Counted from the first letter of the stretch, positions 46,217-56,393 are shown. The stretch: DNA of 64,000 nt from Bradyrhizobium niftali (GCF_004571025.1 NZ_SPQT01000020.1:62001-126000), one strand, 5' to 3'. Made by a program: numbers and translations. The notes: generated by a model not told the origin, from the sequence alone.

Positions 46217-46705
46217 TCAGGAGCTCGCGTTCAGCACGGTCACAGCGCGACGGTTCTGCGACCAGCAGGAGATATCGTTACAGACGGCGACCGGGCGTTC
46301 CTTGCCGTAGGAGATCGTGCGCATGCGGTTCGGATCGATGCCGCGCGAGGCGAGGAACGAACGCACCGACTGGGCTCTGCGGGCGCCGAGGGCGATGTTG
46401 TATTCGCGGGTGCCGCGCTCGTCGGCATGACCTTCGATGGTGAAGCTGTAGCGCGCATAGGTCTGCAGCCACTGCGCCTGCTTCTCCAGGGTCACGATCG
46501 CCTGCGGGGTCAGATCGGTCTGGTCGCTTTCGAAGAACACGCGGTCGCCCACGTTGACGACGAAGTCCTGCTGGCTGCCCGGCGTCGCCGCGTTGGCCAT
46601 CGCATCCGCAGCAGAGTTCTTGTTGGCGCAGGCGCCCATCGACAGCGCGACAGCAAGCACCGCGGCCAGCTTCAATCCCTGGAGGATACGCATAGGATGT
46701 TTCAT
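46217..46705 (-). CDS. pal: Peptidoglycan-associated lipoprotein Pal
   Basis: 162-residue outer-membrane lipoprotein that tethers the outer membrane to peptidoglycan in the Tol-Pal system. Signal peptide ends in the lipobox SMGAC, lipidated Cys26. The OmpA-like domain is complete: DRVFFESDQTDLTPQAIVT, FTIEGHADERGTREYN and GARRAQSVRSFLASRGID. The start MKHPMRILQG has GGAGG upstream. In most alphaproteobacteria it directly follows tolB; here two genes intervene. Confidence 0.97.
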   Translation of the reverse strand: MKHPMRILQGLKLAAVLAVALSMGACANKNSAADAMANAATPGSQQDFVVNVGDRVFFESDQTDLTPQAIVTLEKQAQWLQTYARYSFTIEGHADERGTREYNIALGARRAQSVRSFLASRGIDPNRMRTISYGKERPVAVCNDISCWSQNRRAVTVLNASS

Positions 46706-46975
46706 TCCGGAGCCTCCACGCTCACGTTAGTCCACTGCTGTCCGGTCTACAGGGGGTTGGTTAAGCGAACGTTCCGTCAACCTTGATGGGATGTTGCCAG
46801 AGCCGGTCAAATGCCCCCCACCCGGCGAAAAGCACCCGTCATGGTTAATGGGTTGTAAATGTGGCGCGAGGGTGAAGGCAAGCCGCGTTAACCGGCAAAT
46901 TGGCTGGACTTGCTTGAATTTTGGCCTGAGCCCGGGAAATCCCGGAGCGCCTTCGATCAGTCGGCCCCGCCGGAA

Positions 46976-47704
46976 TCAGGCGTGAGCGGCATCCGGCACC
47001 AGCAGCGGCTGCTGCGGCGACAACTGGCGCTGCGCGCTGCGCCCGAACAGCATCCGCCGCTCGAAGGCGGTGGACCGCATGATCGGATAACGCTCGAACA
47101 CCTTCTTGCGGAAGGTCGGGAAATCCGCCGCCATCAGTCCGAACGGCTTGGTGAGACCGGGAACCAGCCTCGGCTCGGCAATGGTCTCATGCAGAAACAC
47201 CCGCCGGTAGAAGGCCTGATGCTCGGGACGCACGATCGCGAGGCCGAGATCGGCATTGAAATGCTCGCAGGCCATGTAGGCGAGCCGGGTCGTCAGATAG
47301 GGCAATTCCGGAACCCGCTTCACCTGGTCGGGATCGGCGACGAACCGCGTGGGGTCGATCATGACCTCGCCGCGATCGAGTCGCGGCAGCAGGATCTCGG
47401 GAAAGACATCGGCCGAGGTCGACTGCCGCCATTCCGACGTCAGCACGCTGATGCGCACGGAGCTGCAAAGCTCGCCGTGGAGATAGACGCCGAAGGTCCA
47501 CGCGTTCGGCAGTTCGTCATACTGGTCGGTGACGCGCGCGTCCGCAGATTCCTTGACGGCACCTTCGCGCAGGTAGGCGCGGTAGCGGAGATTGTAGATC
47601 TTCTCCTTCTCGGCCGCCGTGTCGGCGAGATGATAATCGACGTCGGTGAGGAGCTCTGCACCCCGTCCAACAGCCGAAATGATCGCTCTGGCTGAGGACT
47701 GCAT
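46976..47704 (-). CDS. N-acyl amino acid synthase (FeeM)-like acyltransferase
   Basis: 242-residue protein resembling the N-acyl amino acid synthase FeeM/GNAT-like group, related in fold to acyl-homoserine lactone synthases. Family segments are KEKIYNLRYRAYLREGAV, TFGVYLHGELCSSVRISVLT and VMIDPTRFVADPDQVKRVPEL, followed by ADLGLAIVRPEHQAFYRRVF. Such enzymes join an acyl chain from acyl-ACP to an amino group. Product and role here are unknown. It sits between pal and a GGDEF/EAL gene, and a CtrA-type site lies 68 bases upstream. Confidence 0.82.
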   Translation of the reverse strand: MQSSARAIISAVGRGAELLTDVDYHLADTAAEKEKIYNLRYRAYLREGAVKESADARVTDQYDELPNAWTFGVYLHGELCSSVRISVLTSEWRQSTSADVFPEILLPRLDRGEVMIDPTRFVADPDQVKRVPELPYLTTRLAYMACEHFNADLGLAIVRPEHQAFYRRVFLHETIAEPRLVPGLTKPFGLMAADFPTFRKKVFERYPIMRSTAFERRMLFGRSAQRQLSPQQPLLVPDAAHA

Positions 47705-47771
47705 TCCAACTCCTTACCCATCACCACTCAACGCATGCGCGCGGAACAACCTCCACGCGCGTGATGATTTA

Positions 47772-47786
47772 TTAACAGCTTCTTAA
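47772..47786 (-). promoter_or_regulatory. CtrA-type TTAA-N7-TTAA site
   Basis: TTAACAGCTTCTTAA has two TTAA half-sites with the seven-base spacing of the alphaproteobacterial cell-cycle regulator CtrA. It lies 68 bases upstream of the FeeM-like start, a plausible promoter position. Confidence 0.5.
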
Positions 47787-47883
47787 CAATGAAGCAAAGC
47801 AATCGAATGGTTAGGGTTAACTCCCCGTAGCACTACGGTGCCCGGCAACAGACTGAAATGGCGGGAAAATCTCGGAAGCGGCG

Positions 47884-50214
47884 TTAGGCGAAGGAACGCG
47901 AGCCGACGACCTGGAGCACGGGTTCGTCGCGCCGGCCATGCGAGGCGTTGAGGAGCTGGCGCATCCGCACGGCGGGCACCGGACGGCTGAACAGATAGCC
48001 CTGCGCCTCGGAGACGGTGCCGTCGGCGCTGATCAGCTCGAGCTGCTCGTTGGTCTCGATGCCCTCGACCACGACCGCCATGCCGAGATCGGCGGACAGC
48101 CGCGCCACGCCGCGCAACAGCGTCAGCGGCCGGTCGGTGTCGATGCCTTCGAGGAAGGAGCGGTCGATCTTCACCTTCTGCATCGGGAAATTATGCAGGT
48201 AGCTGAGGCTCGAATAGCCGGTGCCGAAATCGTCGAGCGAGATGCGCACGCCGAGCGCATGCAGCTGCGACAGGATGTCGTGGGTGAGCTGGGTGTTACG
48301 CAGCAGCGAGGATTCGGTGATCTCGATCTCCAGCCGATGCGCCGGCAGGCCCGAGACCTCCAGCGCGTAGCGGATCTCGCTCAGCACGTCGCGCTGGTGG
48401 AATTGCTGCGGCGAGAAGTTGACGGCGACGCTGACGCCCTCCGGCCACTTCATGCATTCCATGCAGGCGCGGCGCAGGATCCAGCGGCCGAGATCGACGA
48501 TCAGGCCCATGTCCTCGGCGACCGGGATGATGTCGACCGGCGACACCGTGCCGCGCACCGGATGATTCCAGCGCAGCAGCGCCTCGCAGGTGGTGATCTT
48601 GCCGGACTTGAGATTGACCAGCGGCTGGTAGAACAGCTCGAACTCCTCGTTGGCGAGCGCCTTGCGCAGGTCGAGCTCGAGGATGCGGCGGGCCTCGACG
48701 GTCGCCGCCATCTCGTCGCGGAAGAAGCAGAAGGTGCCGCGGCCGTCGGCCTTGGCGCGGTAGAGCGCCATGTCGGCGTTCTTGAGCAGCGTATCGGCGC
48801 TGATGCCCTCCGGCGAGGTCAGCGCGATGCCGACGCTGGCGCCGATCTCGACCAGGTGATTGTCGATGCGGTAGCGCTCGCTCAGCCGCTCGACGATGCG
48901 GCGGGCAAGGCTCGCGGCATCCTCGGGCGTGCTGATGTCCTGCTGGAACACGACGAACTCGTCGCCGCCGAAGCGGGCGACGAAATCCTCCGGCCGCAGC
49001 ATCTCGCGCAGGCGGTTGGCGACCGCGCACAGCAGCTGGTCGCCGCAGGGATGACCGAGCGTGTCGTTGACCTGCTTGAACTGGTCGAGGTCGATGAACA
49101 GCAGCGCGGAGAGCCGTTCGGCATGGTGCGAAATCGCCAGCAGCCGCTCGATCTCATCGCGGAAGGAGACCCGGTTGGGCAGCGCGGTGAGCTCGTCATA
49201 GCGGGCGAGATGGCTGATCCGGGCTTCCGCGTTGGTGCGTTCGGTGATGTCTTCCAGCAGCAGCACGGTGCCGCCGCCGGTCATCGGCTGGAAGGTCCAG
49301 GAGAGGGAGCGGCCGCGCGTGGGATTGGGATCGGCGGTGACGATCTCGCGGATCCGCGCGTGCTCGATCTCGGCCAGGATCTGGTTGCCGCTCTCCGCCG
49401 AGATGGAGCCTGCTGCGACGCAGGCCGACACGATGTCGGCGGCGGTGGCGCCGCGCTTGACCAGGTCCTCGGGCAAGCTCATCAGTTCGCCGAAGCGATG
49501 GTTCATCACCGCAAGGCGCCCGTCGGCGCGAAACATGCACAGGCCGTGCGGCATGTTGTTGAGCGCGGTATCGAACTGGCTCGCCAGCGCGGATTCGCGG
49601 AAGCTCGAGGTCAGCGCCTTGACGAAGATCGCATGCAGGCTGAGGTTGATGTTCTTCAGGCCGATGAAGAAGAACACGAGCAGGATGGCAAGACCGATGT
49701 GATAGAAGCCGCCGTGCAGGAGCAGCGCGAGCGACATCGGACCGCACGCCAATGCGACGTGCCACTGGATCACCCGGGGCTGGCCGTAATTGCGGGCGGC
49801 GCCGCCGGCGGTATAGCCGATGCCGATGGCGACACAGAGCATGTCGGCCACCGGATCCTCGTTGTTGTAGATGACGACGAAGGCCCAGATGCCGAGCACC
49901 GCCGCATAGCTGAGCGCGCCGATCCAGTAGCGCGGCTCCAGATGCTTGGCTTCTTCGAATGACAATGGGCGCGTACGGTTTTCGTATCCGCGCATCTGGA
50001 ACGCGCGTGCTGTGCCGATGGCGATCAGCAGAAATGCGAGCGGCCACAGCCAGACATCGCCGGTCTTCAGCGCAGTCATCACCGCGGCCACGGCCGCAGA
50101 GGCCGAGCCCAGGAAAATCGCCCAGAAATTCTGCACCATAGAGTTGATGAGAGCGGCGTGGAGTATCGGCTCCAGCTCGTCTCGATCGCTCTGCTTCTGG
50201 TCGGCCAGCTGCAT
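47884..50214 (-). CDS. Membrane GGDEF-EAL cyclic-di-GMP protein
   Basis: 776-residue protein expected to act on cyclic di-GMP. About five to six N-terminal membrane helices (residues 25-200, for example AAVLGIWAFVVIYNNE) form a sensor, then a PAS-like domain (FDTALNNMPHGLCMFRADGR), a GGDEF domain with intact motif RFGGDEFVVFQQD, and an EAL domain with ACEALLRWNHP and later DDFGTGYSSLSYL. The EAL metal ligands are present, so it may be a phosphodiesterase. It is between tolB and the FeeM-like gene, outside its usual neighbours. Confidence 0.94.
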   Translation of the reverse strand: MQLADQKQSDRDELEPILHAALINSMVQNFWAIFLGSASAAVAAVMTALKTGDVWLWPLAFLLIAIGTARAFQMRGYENRTRPLSFEEAKHLEPRYWIGALSYAAVLGIWAFVVIYNNEDPVADMLCVAIGIGYTAGGAARNYGQPRVIQWHVALACGPMSLALLLHGGFYHIGLAILLVFFFIGLKNINLSLHAIFVKALTSSFRESALASQFDTALNNMPHGLCMFRADGRLAVMNHRFGELMSLPEDLVKRGATAADIVSACVAAGSISAESGNQILAEIEHARIREIVTADPNPTRGRSLSWTFQPMTGGGTVLLLEDITERTNAEARISHLARYDELTALPNRVSFRDEIERLLAISHHAERLSALLFIDLDQFKQVNDTLGHPCGDQLLCAVANRLREMLRPEDFVARFGGDEFVVFQQDISTPEDAASLARRIVERLSERYRIDNHLVEIGASVGIALTSPEGISADTLLKNADMALYRAKADGRGTFCFFRDEMAATVEARRILELDLRKALANEEFELFYQPLVNLKSGKITTCEALLRWNHPVRGTVSPVDIIPVAEDMGLIVDLGRWILRRACMECMKWPEGVSVAVNFSPQQFHQRDVLSEIRYALEVSGLPAHRLEIEITESSLLRNTQLTHDILSQLHALGVRISLDDFGTGYSSLSYLHNFPMQKVKIDRSFLEGIDTDRPLTLLRGVARLSADLGMAVVVEGIETNEQLELISADGTVSEAQGYLFSRPVPAVRMRQLLNASHGRRDEPVLQVVGSRSFA

Positions 50215-50420
50215 CGGCTTGTTACGCGTCCTGTTTGGCGCGTACTTTTACCCAGCCCAGGTGAAGCTTTCCTGAGGGAACATCGTTAAAGGCGGGTTGT
50301 TTTTCGGCAATAGCGAACCTGTTTCTGCTGAAATATCAATCAACTAGGCAAGCCTTGCCGGGCGCAAGGTGAAGGAAAGCTTGCCTTCCGCCCAGAAAGC
50401 GAAAAAATCGGTGTGATTTT

Positions 50421-50452
50421 TCGAAAAGATCGCGCGTCCGAAGACGCGATCT
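50421..50452 (-). terminator. Terminator hairpin overlapping the tolB stop codon
   Basis: Read on the minus strand, AGATCGCGTC-TTCG-GACGCG(CG)ATCT folds with a UUCG-type loop and a small bulge, followed by TTTTCGAAAAATC. It begins within the tolB stop codon (50451-50453), so tolQRAB appears to end here. Confidence 0.6.
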
Positions 50453-51818
50453 ATTGACCCGCCGTCGAAGACAATAGCGGCGACCATGCCGGGTCGGAGG
50501 CGAAGCCCGGCGTCGGCACCTTCAGCTCGTTGCGGCCGGAGATGTCGACGGAGTACAGCGATGGCCCGCCATTGCCGCCGGGATCGCGGAAGAACATCAG
50601 CACGCGGCCGTTCGGCGAGAAGGTCGGGCCCTCGTTGTGGAAGCCGGAGGTGAGGAGCCGCTCGCCGGAGCCGTCCGGCTTCATGACGCCGATCGAAAAC
50701 TGCCCGCCGCCTTGCCTGGTGAAGGCGATGTAGTCGCCGCGCGGCGACCACACCGGCGTCGAATAGCTGGCGTTGGTGTCGTCCTTGGAGAAGGAGATGC
50801 GCTGCGCAGCTCCCCCGCCCGCCCCCATCACGTAGATCTGCGACCTGCCGCCGCGATCGGACTCGAAGCAGATGCGGGTGCCATCCGGTGAGTAAGACGG
50901 AGAGGTGTCGATCGCCGGCGTGTCGGTGAGGCGCGTGGTCGAGCGCGAGCGCAGATCCATCACGAACAGGTTGGAATTGCCGCCCTGCTGCAGGCTCATG
51001 ATGACGCGCTGGCCGTCGGGCGAGAAGCGCGGCGCAAAGGTCATGCCGGGGAAGTTGCCGACGATCTCGCGCTGGCCGGTCTCGATGTTGAAGAGATAGA
51101 CCTTCGGATCGCCCTGCCCGAACTCCATATAGGTGATCTCTTGCGAGTTCGGCGAGAAGCGCGGCGTCAGCACGAGGTCTGAGCCGCGGGTCAGATAGCG
51201 CACATTGGCGCCGTCCTGGTCCATCATCGCGAGCCGCTTGACGCGACGCTCCTTCGGCCCGGACTCGTCGACGAACACCACGCGGCTGTCGAAATAGCCC
51301 TTCTCGCCGGTCAACTTCTCATAGATCTGATCGGAGATGATGTGGGCGATGCGGCGCCAATATTCCGGCGAGGTGAAATATTGCTGGCCGGCGAGCTGCT
51401 GGCCGGTGACCACGTCCCACAGGCGGAATTCGGCCTTGAGGCGGCCGTCCGGCTGCCGCGTCATGCGGCCGGTGACGAGCGCCTGCGCATTGAGGGTCTT
51501 CCAGTTCTCGAATTGCGGCGCGACGTCGATGTTGCTGATGCGCTCGATGAAGGCGGCCTGGTCGATCGGGGCAAACAGGCCCGAGCGCTTCAGATTGTTG
51601 GTGATGACCTGCGTGACGCCGTTGCCGACGTCACCGTCGGCGGGCGAGCCTGGCACGAAATTGCTGATCGCGATCGGGATCGGCCGAAACTCCGTGGGAT
51701 CGATGCGAAGCCGTCCCTGCGGCTGCTGAGCGAAGGCCTGTCCGCCTCCGAGCATCGCGAGCGTCGATCCTGTCAGGGTCATGAAGCGGCGGCGGTTCAT
51801 CGAGCGGACGTCATTCAT
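50451..51818 (-). CDS. tolB: Tol-Pal system beta-propeller protein TolB
   Basis: 455-residue periplasmic protein of the Tol-Pal system. The N-terminal signal (MNRRRFMTLTGSTLAMLGGGQAFAQ, with an RRRFM pattern that resembles a Tat signal) is followed by the TolB N-terminal domain (PIAISNFVPGSPADGDVGNG) and a six-bladed beta-propeller with repeated FSPDG and FSPNG turns (FAPRFSPDGQRVIMSLQQG, DTSPSYSPDGTRICFESDR). ATG 51818 is used; 51800 is an alternative. It starts 23 bases after tolA. Confidence 0.96.
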   Translation of the reverse strand: MNDVRSMNRRRFMTLTGSTLAMLGGGQAFAQQPQGRLRIDPTEFRPIPIAISNFVPGSPADGDVGNGVTQVITNNLKRSGLFAPIDQAAFIERISNIDVAPQFENWKTLNAQALVTGRMTRQPDGRLKAEFRLWDVVTGQQLAGQQYFTSPEYWRRIAHIISDQIYEKLTGEKGYFDSRVVFVDESGPKERRVKRLAMMDQDGANVRYLTRGSDLVLTPRFSPNSQEITYMEFGQGDPKVYLFNIETGQREIVGNFPGMTFAPRFSPDGQRVIMSLQQGGNSNLFVMDLRSRSTTRLTDTPAIDTSPSYSPDGTRICFESDRGGRSQIYVMGAGGGAAQRISFSKDDTNASYSTPVWSPRGDYIAFTRQGGGQFSIGVMKPDGSGERLLTSGFHNEGPTFSPNGRVLMFFRDPGGNGGPSLYSVDISGRNELKVPTPGFASDPAWSPLLSSTAGQ

Positions 51819-51841
51819 TGCAAAGTTCTTTTGTTCGGATG

Positions 51842-52801
51842 TCACAACATATCTTTCAGGCCGAAAGTCATCGGAATGAGCTTCCAGCTCTCGTACTGCT
51901 GCTTCGGCATGAATGAATAGACCTGGCACTGCACGATGGCGCGCTTGGCGCTCTCGGCCACCGCCTGGGCGATCGAGCGCGACGGCCCCCGCACCGCGAC
52001 GACGACGGGCTCGGACGCGAGCGATCCGTCGATCTTCATGGGAATGTCGATGTCGGCTTCGTACTGGTCGGCGTCCTGCCCGTTATAGGTCGGCGTGAAG
52101 CAGCGCTTGACCGCGCCCTGGAATGCACCTCGCCAGGTCGCGACGTTGTTGGCGGCCGTCCCGGTCGCCGATCCCAGCGCGGCGGACGCATTCAGCGCCG
52201 AGCCGGTGAGCTCGTGCCGGGTCGCAGCGCGCTTGTCGAGGTCGCGCTGGATCTGCGCGGGATCGAAGCTGCGCTCCTTGGGCTTCGGCTGCTGCTGCGG
52301 CTGCACCGCCGCGACCTTCTGCTCCACGGGCTTGGGCGGCGGCTTCTTGGTGTCCAGCTTCTTCTGGAGCTCAGCGATCGGATCTTCCTTGGCTGGATCA
52401 GGCTTCTTCTCCTGCGGCTTCGGCTCTTCCTTCGGTTTCGCCTCGGCCACGGGCTTCGGCGGCTCGGGCTTCTTCTCGACCGGCTTCTCGACGGGTTTGG
52501 GCGGCGGCTCGGGCGTCGAGTTGGTCTTGATCAGCTCTTTCTTCTCGGTGACCTTGCCGACGGCGTCCTCTTCGGGCTTGGCTTCCGCGATCTTCTCGAC
52601 CTTGGGCTTCGGCTCTTCCTTCTTGCCGGTCTTCTGCCCCGCCATCATCTTGGCGAGCTGATCGGAGGAGATGATGTCGACCGGGAGCGACTCTTCCGGC
52701 GCGACAAAGGCCCTGCTGCTAAAGGTGACGAGGCCCCATCCAAGCACGAGGACGTGGAGGGCAATCGACGCAACGAGTGTCTTGTCGACGTTCACCTTCA
52801 C
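51842..52801 (-). CDS. tolA: Cell-envelope protein TolA
   Basis: 319-residue inner-membrane protein linking TolQR to Pal and TolB. A short cytoplasmic start is followed by one membrane helix (LVASIALHVLVLGWGLVTF), then a long Lys/Pro/Glu-rich spacer (KTGKKEEPKPKVEKIAEAKP), and a C-terminal domain (RGAFQGAVKRCFTPTYNGQD, with two Cys). This is the TonB/TolA plan. It starts four bases after the tolR stop. Confidence 0.95.
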   Translation of the reverse strand: MKVNVDKTLVASIALHVLVLGWGLVTFSSRAFVAPEESLPVDIISSDQLAKMMAGQKTGKKEEPKPKVEKIAEAKPEEDAVGKVTEKKELIKTNSTPEPPPKPVEKPVEKKPEPPKPVAEAKPKEEPKPQEKKPDPAKEDPIAELQKKLDTKKPPPKPVEQKVAAVQPQQQPKPKERSFDPAQIQRDLDKRAATRHELTGSALNASAALGSATGTAANNVATWRGAFQGAVKRCFTPTYNGQDADQYEADIDIPMKIDGSLASEPVVVAVRGPSRSIAQAVAESAKRAIVQCQVYSFMPKQQYESWKLIPMTFGLKDML

Positions 52802-52805
52802 CGGC

Positions 52806-53258
52806 CTAGGACCCCTGATCCGCTTCGGTGACGAGCGCCAGCTTCTTGAATCCGGCGCCGGACAACAGGCCCATGACCCTGGCTACCGTGCCGTAATCCG
52901 CCTTCTTGTCGGCGCGCAGATAGATGCGCTCCTCGAGCCCGCCGCGCGCATCCGTGATCGCCTTCAGCTTCGGCACCAGCTCGTTGATCGCGACCTCGGC
53001 GTCGTTGATGAAGACCTTGCCCTTGATGTCGACAGACATCTGAAGCGGCTTCTGGTCGTTGTTTTCGAGGCTCTTGGCCTGGGTCTGCGGCAGGTCGAGC
53101 GGCACACCGACCGTCAACATCGGCGCCGAGACCATGAAGATGATGAGCAGCACCAGCATCACGTCGACCATCGGCGTGACGTTGATCTCGGCCACGACGG
53201 GCTTGCGCCGACCACGGCGCCCGCCGCCTCCGGACGAACTGGCTACGTTCATCGCCAT
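52806..53258 (-). CDS. tolR: Proton channel protein TolR (ExbD family)
   Basis: 150-residue inner-membrane protein. A basic start (SSGGGGRRGRRKPVVAEI) leads to the single helix NVTPMVDVMLVLLIIFMVSAP, whose Asp (VDVML) is the conserved proton-carrying residue of the ExbD/TolR family. The C-terminal periplasmic domain follows. Normal length. It lies between tolQ and tolA, sharing their operon. Confidence 0.96.
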   Translation of the reverse strand: MAMNVASSSGGGGRRGRRKPVVAEINVTPMVDVMLVLLIIFMVSAPMLTVGVPLDLPQTQAKSLENNDQKPLQMSVDIKGKVFINDAEVAINELVPKLKAITDARGGLEERIYLRADKKADYGTVARVMGLLSGAGFKKLALVTEADQGS

Positions 53259-53301
53259 GATCGAATGCCCAAATTGCCCTTCACACTATACATGCCGTCC
53301 G

Positions 53302-54018
<717 letters not shown>

Positions 54019-54635
54019 AAGCAGTATCCTCTCAAGGCGATCGTTACCTGATGCTCCGCGGCAGCAAATGACCGCCGGTTCCCCAACTGCCGCGCTAGAA
54101 CCGGCGCGGCCGGCAAGCCCGCTCAAAGCCTTGTCTTTCTGGGGTGCAGGGGGCTCGTCCAAAGCCGGCCGCCTGCTTTCCCTGCCAAGATGTCAAAACT
54201 ATGGGCCTCGACGACGGCTATGGGCGCGATTGTCCGTTCTTACCAGAGCCCGGCGATAGTTAATGCGGGGTTACCGGAGCTGAATTTGGCTGCGGGAAAG
54301 GTAGGCGGTGCAGGCGGTTGGCGGCTTTGGGCGGTGCATGGCGGCCGACGGACCGGAGCGGATCCCACTGGCGGCGGGTTCCCACCACCCTTGCCAGGGA
54401 AGGCCAGGGAGGGGTGCCGCACAGGGGGACTCGTGGCGCTACGACACTGCGCAACCGACCGCCCCTTCTGGAACCTCCTCCCCCGCCCAGCCCGCAATCG
54501 CAGGGAGCGTCGTGTGCGCCACAGCTACACCACGCCCACATGCTCCATCTCGCATCTCGCGGCGGGCACGAGCTGATAGGCTGAGCTCGCGGACAACAAT
54601 GTGCCGGCATCACCGGCCAGCCCGAGGAGCATCCC
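54019..54635. other. 617-base intergenic stretch upstream of tolQ
   Basis: This lies between divergent tolQ and ggt. No frame in it has a convincing ribosome site or recognisable product; the long overlapping frames look random. It should hold the tolQ promoter. A sequence TTAATGCGGGGTTACC near 54260 resembles a CtrA site with one mismatch, but that is weak. GAGGAGC just upstream of 54636 is the ggt ribosome site. Confidence 0.5.
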
Positions 54636-56372
54636 ATGTCGAAACCACAAACCAATATGCGGTGGATGGCCGCCGCGATCGTATCGGTCGGCCTCGTCAC
54701 GTTCGGCGCCGCGCGCGCGGCATCGGTCGCGCCGGTCGCCGCGCAAAACGGCATGGTGGTGTCCGCGCAGCATCTGGCGACCCAGGTCGGTGTCGATGTG
54801 CTGAAGCGCGGCGGCAATGCCGTCGATGCCGCTGTGGCCGTCGGTTATGCCTTGGCCGTCGTCTATCCGGCCGCCGGCAATCTCGGTGGTGGCGGCTTCA
54901 TGACGATCCAGCTCGCCGACGGCCGCAAGACCTTCCTCGATTTCCGCGAGACGGCGCCCAAGGCAGCGACGGCCAATATGTATCTCGACAAGGATGGCAA
55001 CGTCATCAAGGGCATCTCGACCAAGGGGCATCTCGCTGTCGGCGTGCCAGGATCCGTCTCGGGGATGGAATATGCGCGCGAAAAATACGGCACCATGAAG
55101 CGCGCCGACCTGCTCGCCCCCGCGATCCAGCTCGCCGAACAGGGCTTTGCGCTGGACCAAGGCGACATCGACTTGTTGCGCACGGCGACGAAGGATTTCG
55201 AGGAAGACCCCGCGTCCGCCGGTATCTTCCTCAACAACGGCAAACCGTTCGAAGTGGGTGAGAAGCTGGCGCAGTCGGAACTCGCCAAGACACTGCGCGA
55301 GATCAGCAGCAAGGGCACCGACGGCTTTTACAAGGGCTGGGTCGGCAGCGCCATCGTGGCATCGAGCCAGGCTGGCAAAGGCCTGATCACGCAGGACGAC
55401 CTCGACAGCTACAAGACGCGCGAGCTCGCACCCGTCGAATGCGACTATCGCGGCTACCACGTGATCTCCGCGCCGCCACCGAGCTCGGGCGGCGTCATCA
55501 TCTGCGAGATCCTGAACGTCCTGGAGGGCTATCCGCTGAAGGAGCTGGGCTATCATTCCGCGCAGGCCGTGCACGTGCAGATCGAGGCCATGCGGCACGC
55601 TTACGTGGACCGCAACAGCTATCTCGGCGATCCGGATTTCGTGAAGAATCCGCTCGACCGCCTCCTCGACAAGAATTACGCGACCAAGATCCGCGCCGTG
55701 ATCGATCCGAACAAGGCCGCGATCTCCAAGGACATCAAGCCGGGCGTCGCGCCGCACGAGGGCAGCAACACCACGCATTATTCAATCGCGGACAAGGACG
55801 GCAACGCCGTATCGGTGACGTACACGCTGAACGATTGGTTCGGCGCCAAGGTGACGGCGGCCAAGACCGGCGTGCTGCTGAACGACGAAATGGACGACTT
55901 CACCGCCAAGGTCGGGGTGCCGAACCTTTATGGCCTGGTGCAGGGCGAGGCGAATGCCATCGCTCCGGGCAAGCGGCCGTTGTCCTCGATGAGCCCGACC
56001 ATCGTCACCAAGGACGGCAAGACCGTCATGGTCGTGGGCACGCCCGGCGGCAGCCGCATCATCACGGCCGTGTTGCAGACCATGATCAACGCGATCGACT
56101 ACGGCATGAACGCACAGGAGGCCGTCGACATGCCGCGTATCCACCAGCAATGGCTGCCGGACCTCACCAACGTCGAGAACTACGCGCTGTCACCGGACAC
56201 GCAGAAGATTCTAGAGGGGATGGGGCACAAATTCGGGCCGCCGCAACCGGCGAACCACCTCGCGGTCATCATCGTCGGCGCGCCCTCGCTGAACGGCGAG
56301 CAAGTCGGCAATAACCGCTACTACGGGGCCAATGATCCACGCCGCAACAGTGGACTGGCGGCCGGGTATTGA
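54636..56372 (+). CDS. ggt: Gamma-glutamyltransferase
   Basis: 578-residue Ntn-hydrolase that cleaves or transfers gamma-glutamyl groups, mainly from glutathione, in the periplasm. A signal peptide (MAAAIVSVGLVTFGAARA) is followed by the large-subunit fold (QHLATQVGVDVLKRGGNAVD). Autoprocessing should occur before Thr379 in SNTTHYSIADKDGNAVSVTY, the start of the small subunit. Substrate residues are in RPLSSMSPTIV and GTPGGSRII. Single gene, followed by a hairpin and repeat. Confidence 0.96.
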   Translation: MSKPQTNMRWMAAAIVSVGLVTFGAARAASVAPVAAQNGMVVSAQHLATQVGVDVLKRGGNAVDAAVAVGYALAVVYPAAGNLGGGGFMTIQLADGRKTFLDFRETAPKAATANMYLDKDGNVIKGISTKGHLAVGVPGSVSGMEYAREKYGTMKRADLLAPAIQLAEQGFALDQGDIDLLRTATKDFEEDPASAGIFLNNGKPFEVGEKLAQSELAKTLREISSKGTDGFYKGWVGSAIVASSQAGKGLITQDDLDSYKTRELAPVECDYRGYHVISAPPPSSGGVIICEILNVLEGYPLKELGYHSAQAVHVQIEAMRHAYVDRNSYLGDPDFVKNPLDRLLDKNYATKIRAVIDPNKAAISKDIKPGVAPHEGSNTTHYSIADKDGNAVSVTYTLNDWFGAKVTAAKTGVLLNDEMDDFTAKVGVPNLYGLVQGEANAIAPGKRPLSSMSPTIVTKDGKTVMVVGTPGGSRIITAVLQTMINAIDYGMNAQEAVDMPRIHQQWLPDLTNVENYALSPDTQKILEGMGHKFGPPQPANHLAVIIVGAPSLNGEQVGNNRYYGANDPRRNSGLAAGY

Positions 56373-56393
56373 TCGCCTTCCCCACCCTTACGA

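Noticed and set aside
47938..49962. 674-residue plus-strand frame
   Set aside because: Shadow of the GGDEF/EAL gene on the other strand.
54260..54275. TTAATGCGGGGTTACC as a CtrA site for tolQ
   Set aside because: One half-site is imperfect and it is about 240 bases from the start; too weak to call as a site.
54308..55261. 317-residue plus-strand frame over the ggt start
   Set aside because: It overlaps ggt in another frame and lacks domain content; ggt has a ribosome site and complete motifs.
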